From Hirudinaria manillensis (taxonomy: Eukaryota > Annelida > Clitellata > Hirudinida > Hirudinidae): DNA of 64,000 nt. This document shows, in pieces, positions 1 to 20,200 of the stretch. The position numbers were made by a program, and so were the translations under genes. Each line of letters starts with the position of its first letter. Within the stretch, counting starts at the first letter, position 1. The stretch is from assembly GCA_034509925.1 (NCBI GenBank), contig CM067535.1, forward strand, positions 2,497,001 to 2,561,000, written 5' to 3'. Below the pieces are notes generated by a model. It saw nothing but the letters and a program-made list of their open reading frames with translations, searched no databases and was not told the DNA's origin.

Positions 1-3000
1 AGGTTTTGTAAAATAAACCTGGGTTCATTGGTTGATTATAAGATTATTATTGATTATTAGAAAATTTCACTTTTATATTAGAGTAAATACCTTGAGGTTC
101 AGTAACATCGCTTTCGGGAGCTAAGGAGAAGAACCATATTTAGAAATCGAGAAATAATAATATTGATTTTCTAATAAATCCATCAGGTTTTGTAAGATAT
201 ACCTGGGATTGTTGGTTGATTATCAGATAATTATTGATTATTAGAAAATTTCAATTTTATATGAGAGTAAATACCTTGAGGTTCAGTAACATCGCTTTCG
301 GGAGCTAAGGAGAAGAACCATATTTAGAAATTGATAAAATAATAATATTTATTTTTTTTTGATAAGTATATCCCTCATTGGTTTTGCAAGATAAACCTCG
401 GTTCGTTGGTTGATTATCAGGCAATTATTGATTATTAGGTTATTTCTAAGACATTAAATACCTTGAGGTACACCGCCATCGCTTCCGGGAGCTAAGGAGA
501 TGAACCACAATTAGAAATCGAGAAATAATGTTATTGATTTTTTGATAAATCCATCAGGTTTTGTAAAATAAACCTGGGTTCTTTGGTTGATTATCAGATA
601 ATTATTGATTATTAGAAAATTTCAATTTTATATGAGAGTAAATACCTTGAGGTTCAGTAACATCGCTTTCGGGAGCTAAGGAGAAGAACCATATTTAGAA
701 ATCGAGAAATAATACTATTGATTTTTTGGTAAATCCATCAGGTTTTGTAAGATAAACCTGGGTTTGTTGGTTGATTATCAGATAATTATTGATTATTAGA
801 AAATTTCAATTTTATATGAGAGTAAATACCTTGAGGTTCAGTAACATCGCTTTTTGGAGCTAAGGAGAAGAACCATATTTAGAAATTGATAAAATAATAA
901 TATTTATTTTTTTTTGTAAGTTTATCCCTCATTGGTTTTGCAAGATAAACCTCGGTTCGTTGGTTGATTATCAGGCAATTATTGATTATTAAGTTATTTC
1001 TAAGACATTAAATACCTTGAGGTACCCCGCCATCGCTTCCGGGAGCTAAGGAGATGAACCACAATTAGAAATCGAGAAATAATAATATTGATTTTTTGAT
1101 AAATCCATCAGGTTTTGTAAAATAAACCTGGGTTCATTGGTTGATTATAAGATTATTATTGATTATTAGAAAATTTCAATTTTATATTAGAGTAAATACC
1201 TTGAGTTTCAGTAACATCGCTTTCGGGAGCTAAGGAGAAGAACCATATTTAGAAATTGATAAATAATAATATTTATTTTTTTTGATAAGTATATCCCTCA
1301 TTGGTTTAGCAAGATAAACCTCGGTTCGTTGGTTGATTATCAGGCAATTATTGATTATTAGAAAATTTCAATTTTATATGAGAGTAAATACCTTGAGGTA
1401 CACCGCCATCGCTTCCGGGAGCTAAGGAGATGAACCACAATTAGAAATCGAGAAATAATAATAATGATTTTCTAATAAATCCATCAGGTTTGTAAGATAT
1501 GCCTGGGATTGTTGGTTGATTATCAGATAATTATTGATTATTAGAAAATTTCAATTTTATATGAGAGTAAATACCTTGAGGTTCAGTAACATCGCTTTGT
1601 GGAGCTAAGGAGATGAACCACAATTAGAAATCGAGAAATAATAATATTTATTTTTTATGATAAGTATATCCCTCATTGGTTTTGCAAGATAAACCTCGGT
1701 TCGTTGGTTGATTATCAGGCAATTATTGATTATTAGAAAATTTCAATTTTATATGAGAGTAAATACCTTGAGGTACACCGCCATCGCTTCCGGGAGCTAA
1801 GGAGATGAACCACAATTAGAAATCGAGAAATAATAATAATGATTTTCTAATAAATCCATCAGGTTTGTAAGATATGCCTGGGATTGTTGGTTGATTATCA
1901 GATAATTATTGATTATTAGAAAATTTCAATTTTATATGAGAGTAAATACCTTGAGGTTCAGTAACATCGCTTTGTGGAGCTAAGGAGATGAACCACAATT
2001 AGAAATCGAGAAATAATAATATTTATTTTTTATGATAAGTATATCCCTCATTGGTTTTGCAAGATAAACCTCGGTTCGTTGGTTGATTATCAGGCAATTA
2101 TTGATTATTAGAAAATTTCAATTTTATATGAGAGTAAATACCTTGAGGTACACCGCCATCGCTTCCGGGAGCTAAGGAGATGAACCACAATTAGAAATCG
2201 AGAAATAATAATAATGATTTTCTAATAAATCCATCAGGTTTGTAAGATATGCCTGGGATTGTTGGTTGATTATCAGATAATTATTGATTATTAGAAAATT
2301 TCAATTTTATATGAGAGTAAATACCTTGAGGTTCAGTAACATCGCTTTCGGGAGCTAAGGAGAAGAACCATATTTAGAAATTGATAAAATAATAATATTT
2401 ATTTTTTATGATAAATATATCCCTCATTGGTTTTGCAAGATAAACCTCGGTTCGTTGGTTGATTATCAGGCAATTATTGATTATTAGGTTATTTCTAAGA
2501 CATTAAATACCTTGAGGTACACCGCCATCGCTTCCGGGAGCTAAGGAGATGAACCACAATTAGAAATCGAGAAATAATAATATTGATTTTTTGATAAATC
2601 CATCAGGTTTTGCAAAATAAACCTGGGATTGTTGGTTGATTATCAGATAATTATTGATTATTAGAAAATTTCAATTTTATATGAGAGTAAATACCTTGAG
2701 TTTCAGTAACATCGCTTTCGGGAGCTAAGGAGAAGAACCATATTTAGAAATCGAGAAATAATAATATTGATTTTCTAATAAATCCATCAGGTTTTGTAAG
2801 ATATGCCTTGGATTGTTGGTTGATTATCAGATAATTATTGATTATTAGAAAATTTCAATTTTATATGAGAGTAAATACCTTGAGGTTCAGTAACATCGCT
2901 TTTTGGAGCTAAGGAGAAGAACCATATTTAGAAATTGATAAAATAATAATATTTATTTTTTTTTGTAAGTTTATCCCTCATTGGTTTTGCAAGATAAACC

Positions 3001-6000
3001 TCGGTTCGTTGGTTGATTATCAGGCAATTATTGATTATTAAGTTATTTCTAAGACATTAAATACCTTGAGGTACCCCGCCATCGCTTCCGGGAGCTAAGG
3101 AGATGAACCACAATTAGAAATCGAGAAATAATAATATTGATTTTTTGATAAATCCATCAGGTTTTGTAAAATAAACCTGGGTTCATTGGTTGATTATAAG
3201 ATTATTATTGATTATTAGAAAATTTCAATTTTATATTAGAGTAAATACCTTGAGTTTCAGTAACATCGCTTTCGGGAGCTAAGGAGAAGAACCATATTTA
3301 GAAATTGATAAATAATAATATTTATTTTTTTTGATAAGTATATCCCTCATTGGTTTAGCAAGATAAACCTCGGTTCGTTGGTTGATTATCAGGCAATTAT
3401 TGATTATTAGAAAATTTCAATTTTATATGAGAGTAAATACCTTGAGGTACACCGCCATCGCTTCCGGGAGCTAAGGAGATGAACCACAATTAGAAATCGA
3501 GAAATAATAATAATGATTTTCTAATAAATCCATCAGGTTTGTAAGATATGCCTGGGATTGTTGGTTGATTATCAGATAATTATTGATTATTAGAAAATTT
3601 CAATTTTATATGAGAGTAAATACCTTGAGGTTCAGTAACATCGCTTTGTGGAGCTAAGGAGATGAACCACAATTAGAAATCGAGAAATAATAATATTTAT
3701 TTTTTATGATAAGTATATCCCTCATTGGTTTTGCAAGATAAACCTCGGTTCGTTGGTTGATTATCAGGCAATTATTGATTATTAGAAAATTTCAATTTTA
3801 TATGAGAGTAAATACCTTGAGGTACACCGCCATCGCTTCCGGGAGCTAAGGAGATGAACCACAATTAGAAATCGAGAAATAATAATAATGATTTTCTAAT
3901 AAATCCATCAGGTTTGTAAGATATGCCTGGGATTGTTGGTTGATTATCAGATAATTATTGATTATTAGAAAATTTCAATTTTATATGAGAGTAAATACCT
4001 TGAGGTTCAGTAACATCGCTTTGTGGAGCTAAGGAGATGAACCACAATTAGAAATCGAGAAATAATAATATTTATTTTTTATGATAAGTATATCCCTCAT
4101 TGGTTTTGCAAGATAAACCTCGGTTCGTTGGTTGATTATCAGGCAATTATTGATTATTAGAAAATTTCAATTTTATATGAGAGTAAATACCTTGAGGTAC
4201 ACCGCCATCGCTTCCGGGAGCTAAGGAGATGAACCACAATTAGAAATCGAGAAATAATAATAATGATTTTCTAATAAATCCATCAGGTTTGTAAGATATG
4301 CCTGGGATTGTTGGTTGATTATCAGATAATTATTGATTATTAGAAAATTTCAATTTTATATGAGAGTAAATACCTTGAGGTTCAGTAACATCGCTTTCTG
4401 GAGCTAAGGAGAAGAACCATATTTAGAAATTGATAAAATAATAATATTTAATTTTTTTATTAAGTATATCCCTCATTGGTTTTGGAAGATAAACCTCGGT
4501 TCGTTGGTTGATTATCAGGCAATTATTGATTATTAGGTTTTTTCTAAGACATTAAATACCTTGAGGTACACCGCCATCGCTTCCGGGAGCTAAGGAGTTG
4601 AACCACAATTAGAAATCGAGAAATAATAATATTGATTTTTTGATAAATCCATCAGGTTTGTAAGATATGCCTGGGATTGTTGGTTGATTATCAGATAATT
4701 ATTGATTATTAGAAAATTTCAATTTTATATGAGAGTAAATACCTTGAGTTTCAGTAACATCGCTTTCGGGAGCTAAGGAGAAGAACCATATTTAGAAATC
4801 GAGAAATAATAATATTGATTTTCTAATAAATCCATCAGGTTTTGTAAGATATGCCTGGGATTGTTGGTTGATTATCAGATAATTATTGATTATTAGAAAA
4901 TTTCAATTTTATATGAGAGTAAATACCTTGAGGTTCAGTAACATCGCTTTTTGGAGCTAAGGAGAAGAACCATATTTAGAAATTGATAAAATAATAATAT
5001 TTATTTTTTTTTGTAAGTTTATCCCTCATTGGTTTTGCAAGATAAACCTCGGTTCGTTGGTTGATTATCAGGCAATTATTGATTATTAAGTTATTTCTAA
5101 GACATTAAATACCTTGAGGTACCCCGCCATCGCTTCCGGGAGCTAAGGAGATGAACCACAATTAGAAATCGAGAAATAATAATATTGATTTTTTGATAAA
5201 TCCATCAGGTTTTGTAAAATAAACCTGGGTTCATTGGTTGATTATAAGATTATTATTGATTATTAGAAAATTTCAATTTTATATTAGAGTAAATACCTTG
5301 AGTTTCAGTAACATCGCTTTCGGGAGCTAAGGAGAAGAACCATATTTAGAAATTGATAAATAATAATATTTATTTTTTTTGATAAGTATATCCCTCATTG
5401 GTTTAGCAAGATAAACCTCGGTTCGTTGGTTGATTATCAGGCAATTATTGATTATTAGAAAATTTCAATTTTATATGAGAGTAAATACCTTGAGGTACAC
5501 CGCCATCGCTTCCGGGAGCTAAGGAGATGAACCACAATTAGAAATCGAGAAATAATAATAATGATTTTCTAATAAATCCATCAGGTTTGTAAGATATGCC
5601 TGGGATTGTTGGTTGATTATCAGATAATTATTGATTATTAGAAAATTTCAATTTTATATGAGAGTAAATACCTTGAGGTTCAGTAACATCGCTTTGTGGA
5701 GCTAAGGAGATGAACCACAATTAGAAATCGAGAAATAATAATATTTATTTTTTATGATAAGTATATCCCTCATTGGTTTTGCAAGATAAACCTCGGTTCG
5801 TTGGTTGATTATCAGGCAATTATTGATTATTAGAAAATTTCAATTTTATATGAGAGTAAATACCTTGAGGTACACCGCCATCGCTTCCGGGAGCTAAGGA
5901 GATGAACCACAATTAGAAATCGAGAAATAATAATAATGATTTTCTAATAAATCCATCAGGTTTGTAAGATATGCCTGGGATTGTTGGTTGATTATCAGAT

Positions 6001-7450
6001 AATTATTGATTATTAGAAAATTTCAATTTTATATGAGAGTAAATACCTTGAGGTTCAGTAACATCGCTTTCTGGAGCTAAGGAGAAGAACCATATTTAGA
6101 AATTGATAAAATAATAATATTTAATTTTTTTATTAAGTATATCCCTCATTGGTTTTGGAAGATAAACCTCGGTTCGTTGGTTGATTATCAGGCAATTATT
6201 GATTATTAGGTTTTTTCTAAGACATTAAATACCTTGAGGTACACCGCCATCGCTTCCGGGAGCTAAGGAGTTGAACCACAATTAGAAATCGAGAAATAAT
6301 AATATTGATTTTTTGATAAATCCATCAGGTTTTGTAAAATAAACCTGGGTTCGTTGGTTGATTATCAGATAATTATTGATTATTAGAAAATTTCAATTTT
6401 ATATGAGAGTAAATACCTTGAGGTTCAGTAACATCGCTTTCGGGAGCTAAGGAGAAGAACCATATTTAGAAATTGATAAAATAATAATATTTAATTTTTT
6501 TGATAAGTATATCCTTCATTGGTTTTTCAAGATAAACCTCGGTTCGTTTGGTTGATTATCAAGCAATTATTGATTATTAGGTTATTTCTAAGACATTAAA
6601 TACCTTGAGGTACACCGCCATCGCTTCCGGGAGCTAAGGAGATGAACCACAATTAGAAATCGAGAAATAATAATATTGATTTTTTGATAAATCCATCAGG
6701 TTTTTAAGATATGCCTGGGTTCGTTGGTTGATTATCAGATAATTATTGATTATTAGAATATTTCAATTTTATATGTGAGTAAATACCTTGAGGTTCAGTA
6801 ACATCGCTTTCGGGAGCTAAGGAGAAGAACCATATTTTGAAATTGAGCAAATAATAATAATTTTTTTCATCTTTGGTTTTGCAATATCTATCTCGGGTAT
6901 TTCGTTCATTATCAGATATTTATTGATTGTTAGATATTTTCAATTTTCTATGAGAGTAAATACCTTGAGGTACTGTAACATCGCTTTCGGGAGCTACGGG
7001 GAAGAGCCATATTTAGAAATCGAGAAATTATAAAATTTATTTTCTTATAAATTGATCCTTCAGGTTTTTCAAGATATGCCTGGATTCTTTGGTTGATTAT
7101 TAGGTAATTATTGATTATTAGATAATTTCTAGGAGGGTAAATACCTTCAGGTTCACTGCCATCGCTTTCTGGAGCTATGGAGATGAACCAAATTTAGAAA
7201 TTGCGAAATAATAACATTTATTTTTTGATATGTATATCCGTCATTGGTTTTGCAATATTTACCTCGGTTTATTCGTTCATTATCACATAATTATTGATTA
7301 TAAGATAATTTCTATTTTCTGTTAGAGTAAATACCTTCAGGTTCACTGCCATCGCTTTCTGGAGCTATGGAGATGAACCAAATTTAGAAATTACGAAATA
7401 ATAACATTTATTTACTGATAAGTATATCCATCATTGGTTTTGCATTATAT
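1..7450. repeat. Satellite DNA array, ~186 bp monomer with ~2.05 kb higher-order repeat
   Basis: About 40 tandem monomers of 184-192 bp. Every monomer carries the relatively GC-rich core GGGAGCTAAGGAGA followed by A/T-rich sequence containing GGTTGATTATCAG. Two main monomer types alternate: one reads TTCAGTAACATCGC before the core, the other ACACCGCCATCGC. A higher-order unit recurs with a period of 2,048-2,049 bp: the variant with CGCTTTTTGGAGC lies near 850, 2900 and 4948, and the variant CTTGAGTTTCAG near 1200, 3250 and 5298. The third unit is shorter by about one ~375 bp dimer. Monomers from ~6840 to 7450 are visibly more diverged, as expected at an array edge. No open frame of note lies inside. 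A pericentromeric or heterochromatic location is inferred, not shown. The left edge is outside the window. Confidence 0.97.
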
Positions 7451-7498
7451 ACGGGTACAGATTTATATATCTTGCTTACATTAACTATATAGTTTTCC

Positions 7499-7504
7499 TT
7501 TATT
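7499..7504 (-). other. Candidate polyadenylation signal (AATAAA) of the micro-exon gene
   Basis: AATAAA on the minus strand, about 130 bp downstream of the stop codon at 7631 and only ~50 bp from the end of the satellite array. It is the first canonical signal after that stop. Position and hexamer are seen; use is inferred. Confidence 0.4.
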
Positions 7505-7630
7505 TGGCAGTAAATAATATATTATCATTCAAATAATTACGAGTATAATAATATAAAACAAGTAAAATTATGAGTAAAATATTTTTCAGTTTCAAATAAT
7601 TATCCGCAAGAAATTAATTCGAGATTAATA

Positions 7631-9152
7631 TTAAGTTTTACAATCCCTTACGAAAATATTTTTAATGTATTCATTTTTACCCTGGTCCGTTATCTCGTCA
7701 ACAAGAGGCTGGTCGTTGGGGGATGATTGATTTTCTAGGGCATATGACGGAATTTTAATCGATATTGAGGAAACATAATTTAAATATTAATTAGAACACA
7801 ATAAATAATCTGATGAGCATGGGTTGTTGTAATTACCTGGATCAAAAGTTTGATCGTTGACAAGAGGAGGAAGGCTAAGAAGGTCTGGAAATAGAAATAG
7901 ACAAGTTAATCAATTAGTCATAATCAGGCATCATCAGTTCGTTATATTGATTAATTTCGATCGCTTTAATAAATCAAGATATGAATTGATTCAATTTACC
8001 CGGATAGAATGGCTCACTAGGTGGAGCTTCTGGGGGCGCTGCAATCATTGCCAAGAATTATTTACATTTAATAACTTGAAATAAATAATTATCTTTCAAA
8101 ATAGCAATATTAATATATTTATTCTTTTATTTACATATATTTAAAGAGGGTCTCCGAGATGAATATGGAATATTTAAATTGATACACGAAAACTATTTTC
8201 TCGGGATCATTGCTTGATTGATCCCCATCTTGTAGATTCAAAGAAGGATTTTATTATTTATACATTGTCAGCTTTGCTGTTATTTCTATTAGAAAAAAAT
8301 TATATTAATCATTTAAATTAATTTTTATAAATTAAAATCCCAACTTCACAGATTTCAGTGAAATAGATAAAGATTTACTTGTAGTTATCTTCAAATTGTC
8401 TTCAATTATTATAATATATATAATATAATATATAATAATATATAATATATATATAGTTGTGGCTTCAAGCGTGGGCAGTATTAGCAAGAAATTTTTTCAA
8501 CAATTTCTTTACCTTGATTGTCTGGTACCTCAACTTTTGGCCATATTAGCCAATCATCTTCAAAACAAATTAACAAATTTATTAACCAATTATTATTGGT
8601 ATTAATAGAATTATTTAGTAATTTCAATATTTTCAATCGATGTACCCGAATCGGATGAACCGTCGTCGTGTTCTGCGTAATAGTAAATATATTTAAATAA
8701 AACATAACGAAATATGATTTAAGGCGGCTCAATAATTTAATTATGTGTGTGCTTTGAATGATGCCTGATGGAACTATCCAATATTTTGGAAACGTCCAAT
8801 ACTTTATCCAAAGTTTATAAAAACAATATTTCATTAATTTTGACCGAAAACTATTATTTAATGACAATTATTTAGTATTCTTTTACTTAGTAATTTACAT
8901 TTAAACAAAAAACATGGATATTCTATTAAAAAAAATAAATATCTTATTTACTAACCATGATTTCTGGGAGCACCTTAAGAAAGTTGAAAAAGATATAACC
9001 AATACCGAACAGAAGATTTACTTCTATTAGTTGTATCATCATCATCATCATCATCATCACTAAAGTCATAAATTAACCAATTAATTATTGACTAACTAAC
9101 CAGAAACACCATGCATAAGCAGGAGAATATGCAACGAGAGTAATATCTTCAT
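7631..9152 (-). CDS. Micro-exon gene: small acidic Pro/Asp-rich secreted protein, ~110 aa
   Basis: Seven exons on the minus strand: 9152-9101, 8973-8956, 8672-8646, 8557-8513, 8038-8000, 7884-7837 and 7734-7631 (stop TAA). Exon 1 encodes a clear signal peptide, MKILLSLHILLLMHGVSG. The five internal exons are 18, 27, 45, 39 and 48 nt, all multiples of three and all phase 1-1, so any of them could be skipped or shuffled without a frame change. Donors are GTTAGT, GTTAGT, GTACAT, GTAAAG, GTAAAT and GTAATT; every acceptor ends in AG. The mature product is about 90 residues, rich in D, E, P, N and Q, with one Cys near its C-terminus. Exons 6 and 7 share a motif (PPLVNDQ / QPLVDEI), which hints at exon duplication. 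The architecture resembles the micro-exon genes (MEGs) of parasitic flatworms; I recognise no sequence homologue. Further micro-exons may have been missed. The model is mine, built from splice sites and phase, and has not been tested by transcripts. Confidence 0.6.
8202..8228 (-). pseudogene. Possible decayed extra micro-exon
   Basis: In intron 4 of the micro-exon gene there is a 27-nt segment after an AAG acceptor that reads DGDQSSNDP in the gene's phase. It resembles NQSSPNDQP in the last exon. Instead of GT it is followed by AG, so it lacks a usable donor. It looks like a duplicated micro-exon that has lost splicing. Alternatively the similarity is chance in a short, biased peptide. Confidence 0.3.
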
Positions 9153-10868
9153 ATTAAAATTCCAAAGCATTGGATAATCAGGAAAGCCACTAAGATTGTG
9201 AAATGGTCATAAACTAATGGGCTTTTATAAACAATCCTTTGAACACTGTCTCTTTGTTCTGATTAAAATTTAATCGATAGATCGTCTTCGTATGACTCGT
9301 TTAAAAATAAATTTAAGGCAGATTAAAAGTCTTACAACCAACAAACAGCGGATTAACTATTTAAGGTTTTTAATGGTAATTTAAGATTTAAATTAAATGG
9401 TTTTCAGAAATTACGTTTTCCTCATTTTAGAATTAATTTCTAAAATGAAAAAGCAAGTCAAGCAAAAATTGTCTGAAGAGTACGTAACATGTACGGTATA
9501 ATCATCGGATTTATTTGGGGCCACTCTAGTGACACTAAAACTTGCATCTGCTACACCTATTGTCTATTGTTAGTCCGGTCTAAACTCTTACGGAAAATTA
9601 CATGGAGACATCAATAACGTCATCTCGCTATTCGTCTAAGTCAATAATTGACAGTTGAATCTGATAAAGAGCCATTGATATTAAAATCATTTTTACTTGA
9701 ATCTTTTATAATGCCTGAGGTAATTTTCGTAATTTCTTTTTCAAAGAACTTGGAATGAATCAACATCGCATTTCCGTTTAGTTCTTAGTATAGGACAACA
9801 CTGACGCCATAATTGATTGTACTTGCTGAACTCATTCAAACTATTTCATCTTTCAATGTTCAAAATATAATGTAAACCGCAATTATTATCATTTTGAATT
9901 TTAAATTCGCCACCAAAGGAAGCCACTCGCTTAAGTCGAAGTTACTTCAATTCTGATATGCTTGCATTTTTATTTAATTTTTTTCTGAATTATCGAAAAA
10001 TAAACGAAGCTTCAAAGTTGAAGTTCAAATGACAATAAATTTGCAAAACCATCTTAGATGCATTGATCAAACAGTCTCAGGTGTCGTCCAGCAACAGGTA
10101 ACAGTGATATTGATTTCATTCTTTGTGAATGATAAATATGTAAAGGAGTAAGGTCAAGGTTATCACATACTTAAATGATATTAGGAATCCTGATATATTC
10201 CTAATAAAATAAATATTGAACCAATATTCCCCATCAAAATCTAAATCACTTTATAGTAACTAAAAAATTTTTTCATAAATTTGATGTTTTCATAAATTTA
10301 AGTCAGTTACCAGGAGCGGCTGGAGTGATAGCGGTCAGTGAAATTAAGATTTACAATGTACAGCTCCATCCTCAGCAATTTCTTATATTTCAATGGTACC
10401 CCATTTTCTAAACGTTTTTCTTTGTAAAATATTTTGTTTCTAGTTTCTCGAATATTTATATTCTATATTTTTCAAAACAAAGAAATTATAACAGAAATGA
10501 AGATAATGAAACTATGATGAAAATGCATTTATTTCACTTCCTCCCATTTCTATTCTGAGGTAAAAACTGAGCAAATGAAACGTGGCTGAAACATGGCTGA
10601 GGAATACGACTGATTTGAAATCATTTTTAAAATATTAAACAAAAACATTACAAAAAATCAAAACTGAAAGCTAATCAGCTACAAACTCCCCAACAAAAAC
10701 AACCACAAGCAGATGGTAGGATAAACCCAGAATAAAAAGACTTAATATTTAACTTAATTCGTAATTAATAAGTGATTGTTATAATTATTATAGTAAATCA
10801 TTAAATTAATTGATTGATAAGTTAATTTCCTAATAATCAATTTAATTCCACAAGGATTAATCTTTGCT
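9153..10868. other. Intergenic region between the micro-exon gene and GFUS
   Basis: AT-rich sequence with no gene I can support. One short stretch near 10305-10330 (minus) looks like a 9-nt micro-exon (AG, CCGCTCCTG, then GTAACT) after a pyrimidine-rich tract, but there is nothing to join it to. The region should hold the promoter of the micro-exon gene and the 3' end of GFUS. Confidence 0.5.
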
Positions 10869-17040
<6,172 letters not shown>

Positions 17041-17120
17041 AAAATAAATAATTAATCAATGTTCAGAGTCAAAGCAATTGAAATCAATCTTCGTTATCTA
17101 AACCATCGATATTGCAATCT
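17041..17120 (+). promoter_or_regulatory. Conserved upstream block, copy 1
   Basis: Lies ~120-200 bp before the ATG at 17239. It shares AATCAATGT...AGAGTCA and ATCAATCTTCGTTATCTAA with blocks before three other family members (41121-41200, 42501-42580, 49612-49695). Conservation across paralogous upstream regions that otherwise diverge suggests a promoter or 5'UTR element. It could also be simple shared ancestry. Confidence 0.5.
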
Positions 17121-17238
17121 TAAATGCGATTATTCAATTGAGCTCAGCAATAAAGCCTAAATGCATTCTATGTTACAAACGTTAATAACGTATATTTGTT
17201 GAATAATTTTTATATCAATCCTTTGAAAAACTAAAATT

Positions 17239-20200
17239 ATGAAGTCTGTTTTGTTGCTGTTGTTTCTCGCGGTCAGATCTTTAAGTTACGAAGGTGGAGA
17301 TTTGTAAAATGTTGCTTTTCGTTGAATTATAAATATTTAAAAAAAAAATTAATCAATTAATCAAACTGTTTAAGTTACTTGGTATAATTTTCAATCTTTT
17401 AAAATTGCTAGATTTTAATTATATATATTTTTTTATTTTAAATACTTATAGTGCCATATCCTAGAAAGACTCAAACATTTCAAAGTAGGACGTTGATAAA
17501 GCAAGATTCTAATTTGGCAATCGACGGATCAAGACAAACATGTTCAATAGCTGCTGGAGTAAACAAAACCGAACACGCTTGGTGGAGAGTGATAATCAGA
17601 AGCTCTTTTCCCGTTTACAAAATCCTGATATTATTCAGGACCCTTGAAGCGATAAGTTATTATTAGCAATAATTTACCATTTTACCGATATTAGTTGGAA
17701 TTCATTTTTATTAGTTCTGTAAATTACACTTTCACAAAAACGTTAAGATAATAAATATTTAAAACATTTGCAATAATACTTTATATTGAAATTTGCCTTT
17801 TACTAATTCATTACTGCTGTCTTTTCTGACAAAGAAAATAAATAATATTTAATATTAAGCATGATATTATACATTTAATTCTATAAATTAAATAATTAAA
17901 GTACAAATCCAATCATCAATTTGGCATAAAAATCCCCGCTCATCACAAAACTATGAATTACTAATTTGTCTGGAAGTGATATTTCGATAAATACATTAAT
18001 TTATGCATTATAATTTATAAACTTAAATTATTTTTTTAATTATTTTTAAATTTATTCATTAAATCTTTAGCTCCCGCTTACAAAACCTATTTAAGCGCCT
18101 ACGTCTCAGATAACGAGACATATCCAGAAGCTAATTTGTGCACAAGGTACGACGGAATTGAACGAGCAAAAACGGAAGGCAAGAAATTAAATGAATTAAG
18201 CAGTAAATTAGAAATTAAGACGATTATTACAATTTAAATCTTTAAATTTAAATTACGAAAAATATCTTTTATTAGAGGTTGTTTAAGTCGGATTGCCGTC
18301 TTGTCGAAAGTAACTTTTGATTGGAAGTAATTTTATGCTGACACTTGTTTTTATTTTTTTTATGGCTTGCAATGACAAATATTATCTTAAACAATTAGCA
18401 TTTAGATAATGCCGATTTTTTGCAAATATCATCTTTTACAGAAAACGCAGTAACACTGCTTTGCAATGAGCCAATAATTGGTAGATTTATAACGATAAAA
18501 AAATACGGAAAAGCTTTCCTTAATCTCATGCTTTGTGAAGTCAAGGTGTTTGCTAGCGGATTGAGTGGGCTTTCTTTTTAATTTCTTTTAAATTAATAAA
18601 ATGATTTTAACAATAATTATTATTATATATAAACTTATGCAGTTGTGTAGTTATTTTAAAATTATTTCATTCAATCTTTAACTCCTGTTTATAAAATCTG
18701 TCTTTCCTAGTGATCGTTTCAAGAAATAAATCTGCAGTGCAGCCTACCTGGTATGGATATCATGATCACACGTCAGCTTATGTGGTCGACGGAAGGAATA
18801 ATACTTGTACAACAGTTTATGCAATCGATGATGGTGAAGCTTGGTTTAATATTCAGTTCGATGATAGATTTCACATTCACAGGATAATAATAGACTTCAA
18901 TCAAAATACTACGGGTTTGTTGTTCACTTTAAATAATGTTTAATTTTAAATTAAAATTTAAAATCTAATTTTTTTTAGTTAACGAAGATCAAATTTCCTT
19001 AAAAGTATTCGTTTCAGATGAAAACGCAGATTACGACCAATTTTTGTGTGTGGATGTTGGAGATAATAAAACTAATTATTTAGGTAATAATTCTGATAAA
19101 TTCCCGCGAATCCTCTTACATAACTTTTCAAATTGCTATTAAATTTTTAAATACAACTCCTAACTAAACATTGTATTTTAAGCAGAGACTTACATCGATA
19201 GGCTGTGTGTTAAACCGAATCCATTCGGTAAACAGTTAACTATTAGCAAATATGGCGGTAAACACCCAGGTGTTATGTCGCTTTGCGAAGTGACAGTCAT
19301 TGCTAATCTCACAACCGATGAGAAAAGTTAGAATTCTTCACGGCACGACTGTGCAATCTATAAATTCAATGGCAATTTATTTACGATGACTTAATTAATA
19401 TAATAATAATAAATTAATAATCAATTATTGCACTAATAACTAACTCTAAAGTTATTATAATAATCTCGTAAACAAGCAAGACACATATCCCAATGCAAGA
19501 GGCTTATTACAACAGCTAGTTATTTGATACTTAATAAAATAATAATAAAATTATTATGTAAATAATTAATATAATAATTAGTTAAAGGCGTTGAATCATC
19601 GAATTCGTCTTGTAAAAGTGAAGAGGTTCCATGCAGGATTTTTTCTGACTTTTTTTGCATCCCCCAAAAGAAAGTTTGCGATAAAATTAGGGATTGTCCA
19701 ACTGGTTTGGATGAAATAAACTGCAGTTAGTTATTATTAGTTTATCAATTAGTTAATTTTGTTATTTACTTACATTTTTACCATGCTCAGGATATTAAAA
19801 TTTTCGCTGAATTATCAAAACAACAATTTCATTTAATTTTTTTTTTTTAAATTAACTAAGTCAATTGCAGCATCTTGGAATTCCTTTACGTCATTAAGTG
19901 TTGTGGATTAGGGCAATCTCTCCCAAAAATTGCTCGGCATTCTAAATTTTATTATACATTATTGGCTATTTAAAACGACAACAAAAAAATAAAAAATAAA
20001 GAAAAACTTGGAACCGTTTGCCCATTATCTTAGTAAACATAAATGTAAATATTTCAAGCTTGTGACAGCGCCTATTTCGAGTGCCTCGATGGATACTGCA
20101 TTCCAAAAGATTGGGTATGCGACAGTGTTAAGGATTGCCTATTCGGCGAAGATGAAGAACAGAATTGCGGTACAAGTTAACCAATTTGACTCTGGTGTAG

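Noticed and set aside
1-7450. CENP-B-box-like TTCGTTGG in the satellite
   Set aside because: Only the first half (TTCGTTGG) matches; the required CGGG half is absent.
1-7450. Hammerhead ribozyme in the satellite monomer
   Set aside because: No CTGATGA...GAAA core in the monomers on the plus strand; one CTGATGA-like string near 7811 lies outside the array and has no partner stems.
8481-8867. 128-codon minus-strand open frame
   Set aside because: It runs through two predicted micro-exons and the introns around them; its intronic parts are AT-rich translation without coding character.
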